DNA of 52,856 bases from Pseudonocardia nigra (GTDB taxonomy: Bacteria; Actinomycetota; Actinomycetes; Mycobacteriales; Pseudonocardiaceae), in assembly GCF_019396355.1 (NCBI RefSeq), contig NZ_JAHKRK010000030.1, positions 1 through 52,856 on the forward strand, given 5' to 3'. Under the pieces are notes generated by a model that was not told where the DNA came from, did no database searches, and was given only the letters and a program-made list of their open reading frames with translations. Each line of letters begins with the position of its first letter. Position 1 is the stretch's first letter. Positions 52,099-52,856 of the stretch are shown here, piece after piece. The translations under genes and the position numbers were made by a program.

Positions 52099-52856
52099 CT
52101 ACTCCCGGGACGTGAGGGAGCTCCCTGCGCTGTCACCGCTCGTGTCGCCGGTGCCGCGGCCCGCCGAGCTCGGCCTGGCCCAGCACTCGGAATGAGGGAT
52201 GCCGAGCCGGACGGGGTCGAAGGTCGGGTCGATGCCCTGCTTGCGTTGGGCGTCGTAGTCGCGCAGTGCGATGAGTGCTGGTTTGGCCAGGAACAGCAGG
52301 CAGATCATGTTGACCCAGGCGAGGGAGGCGTAGCCGACGTCGCCGATTGCCCAGATCAGGTCGGCGGACTGGATGGCACCGAAGAAGGTCACGGCGAGCA
52401 GAACGCCCTTGAGCAACCAGCCGAGGCGCCGATGCCTTCCACGGGTGAGGTAGGTCAGGCTCGTCTCGCAGATGTAGTAGAAGGCCACCAGCGTCGTGAA
52501 GGCGAACAGAGCGATCGCGATCGCCACGAACGGCGCGCCGGCGCCGGTGAAGACGGAGTCCATGGCGGCCTGCGTGTAGGCCGGACCGGCCTCGACTCCC
52601 GCGAGGTTGGTGGCGAGGGCCGCACCGTCGGCGCTCTCGACGTTGTAGCTGCCGGTCACGAGGATCATGAAGCCGGTGGCCATGCACACGAGCAGGGTGT
52701 CGATGTAGATCGAGAAGCATTGGACCAGGCCCTGCTTGGCAGGGTGCGTGACCTCTGCGGCCGCGGACCCGTACGTGCCCTCGCCGACGCCGGCGACGTT
52801 GGAGAACATCGCGCGCCGGACGCCCCACGCGACGGCCGCGCCGACGATGCCGCCGA
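52099..52856 (-). CDS. Alanine/glycine:cation symporter family protein, 3' part (partial)
   Basis: The minus-strand frame is open from the window edge (52854) to the stop at 52099, about 251 residues. VRRAMFSNVAGVGEGTYGSA matches the conserved AgcS segment (RG.FSNEAG.G) and is followed by about five membrane helices (YIDTLLVCMATGFMILVTG, FVAIAIALFAFTTLVAFYYI, WVNMICLLFLAKPALIAL). The C-terminal 40 residues are polar and cytoplasmic. It imports alanine or glycine with Na+ or H+. The missing N-terminus lies beyond the window. Confidence 0.85.
   Translation of the reverse strand, partial: GGIVGAAVAWGVRRAMFSNVAGVGEGTYGSAAAEVTHPAKQGLVQCFSIYIDTLLVCMATGFMILVTGSYNVESADGAALATNLAGVEAGPAYTQAAMDSVFTGAGAPFVAIAIALFAFTTLVAFYYICETSLTYLTRGRHRRLGWLLKGVLLAVTFFGAIQSADLIWAIGDVGYASLAWVNMICLLFLAKPALIALRDYDAQRKQGIDPTFDPVRLGIPHSECWARPSSAGRGTGDTSGDSAGSSLTSRE

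Noticed and set aside
1..52856. tRNA, rRNA, CRISPR arrays, insertion sequences or integrases
   Set aside because: No cloverleaf-like sequence, regularly spaced repeat array, transposase motif or terminal inverted repeat was recognised by eye.

Overview
The window is high-GC DNA (many GTG starts, four-base start/stop overlaps) of an actinomycete. A mycothiol-type maleylpyruvate isomerase remnant, SARP and AfsR-type regulators, an ECF42 sigma factor and IclR/LysR-controlled aromatic-acid genes fit the Pseudonocardiales or relatives. This is an inference from gene content; no rRNA or tRNA is present. No CRISPR array or insertion sequence was seen.

1-9.9 kb: the end of a low-complexity protein with PLEQL-like repeats, a leaderless M6 metallopeptidase, a small hypothetical gene, an ECF sigma factor, a 1008-residue SARP/NB-ARC/TPR regulator and, divergently, a 1059-residue GH57-like protein. 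A nested inverted repeat at 9869-9928 closes this block.

9.9-23.1 kb: the most unusual part. It is a minus-strand, tightly coupled gene set. In transcription order it holds a SARP-type regulator, a metzincin (HExxHxxGxxHE with Met-turn), a caspase-like peptidase with a long C-terminal region, a small unknown protein, a CHAT peptidase fused to a P-loop domain, a 1707-residue STAND ATPase/helical-repeat protein ending in a degenerate CHAT domain that carries an inserted peptidoglycan-binding-like domain, and a second HExxH protein. Four genes overlap by the same GTGA junction. I read it as a candidate multi-protease, NTPase-gated conflict or programmed-response system. The function is inferred, not shown.

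23.3-25.0 kb: an ECF42 sigma factor with its usual YCII/DGPF partner. 25.1-30.2 kb: a 3-hydroxybenzoate/gentisate operon (MFS importer, gentisate 1,2-dioxygenase, flavin hydroxylase) with a divergent IclR regulator. In it, the fumarylpyruvate hydrolase and maleylpyruvate isomerase genes have collapsed into one out-of-frame remnant, so the lower pathway looks broken here.

30.2-44.7 kb: a catabolic/transport region with three paralogous metallo-beta-lactamase-fold hydrolases (one with a Tat-like leader and a damaged 3' end), a frameshifted MHS transporter, remnants of a GH13 glucosidase and of a probable sugar-phosphate isomerase, an IclR/amidohydrolase pair and a complete NitT/TauT-type ABC importer with a divergent LysR regulator.

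44.7-50.5 kb: a five-gene minus-strand operon, aldehyde dehydrogenase, two class III aminotransferases and two SDRs, probably for amine or amino-acid oxidation, preceded by a three-half-site palindromic operator. 50.5-52.9 kb: amidase and GntR remnants around a 194-residue hypothetical gene, then the 3' part of an alanine/glycine:cation symporter running off the window. Frameshifts, nonsense changes and fused fragments are concentrated between 26 and 52 kb, which suggests recent decay of accessory catabolic genes, or sequencing errors that need checking.
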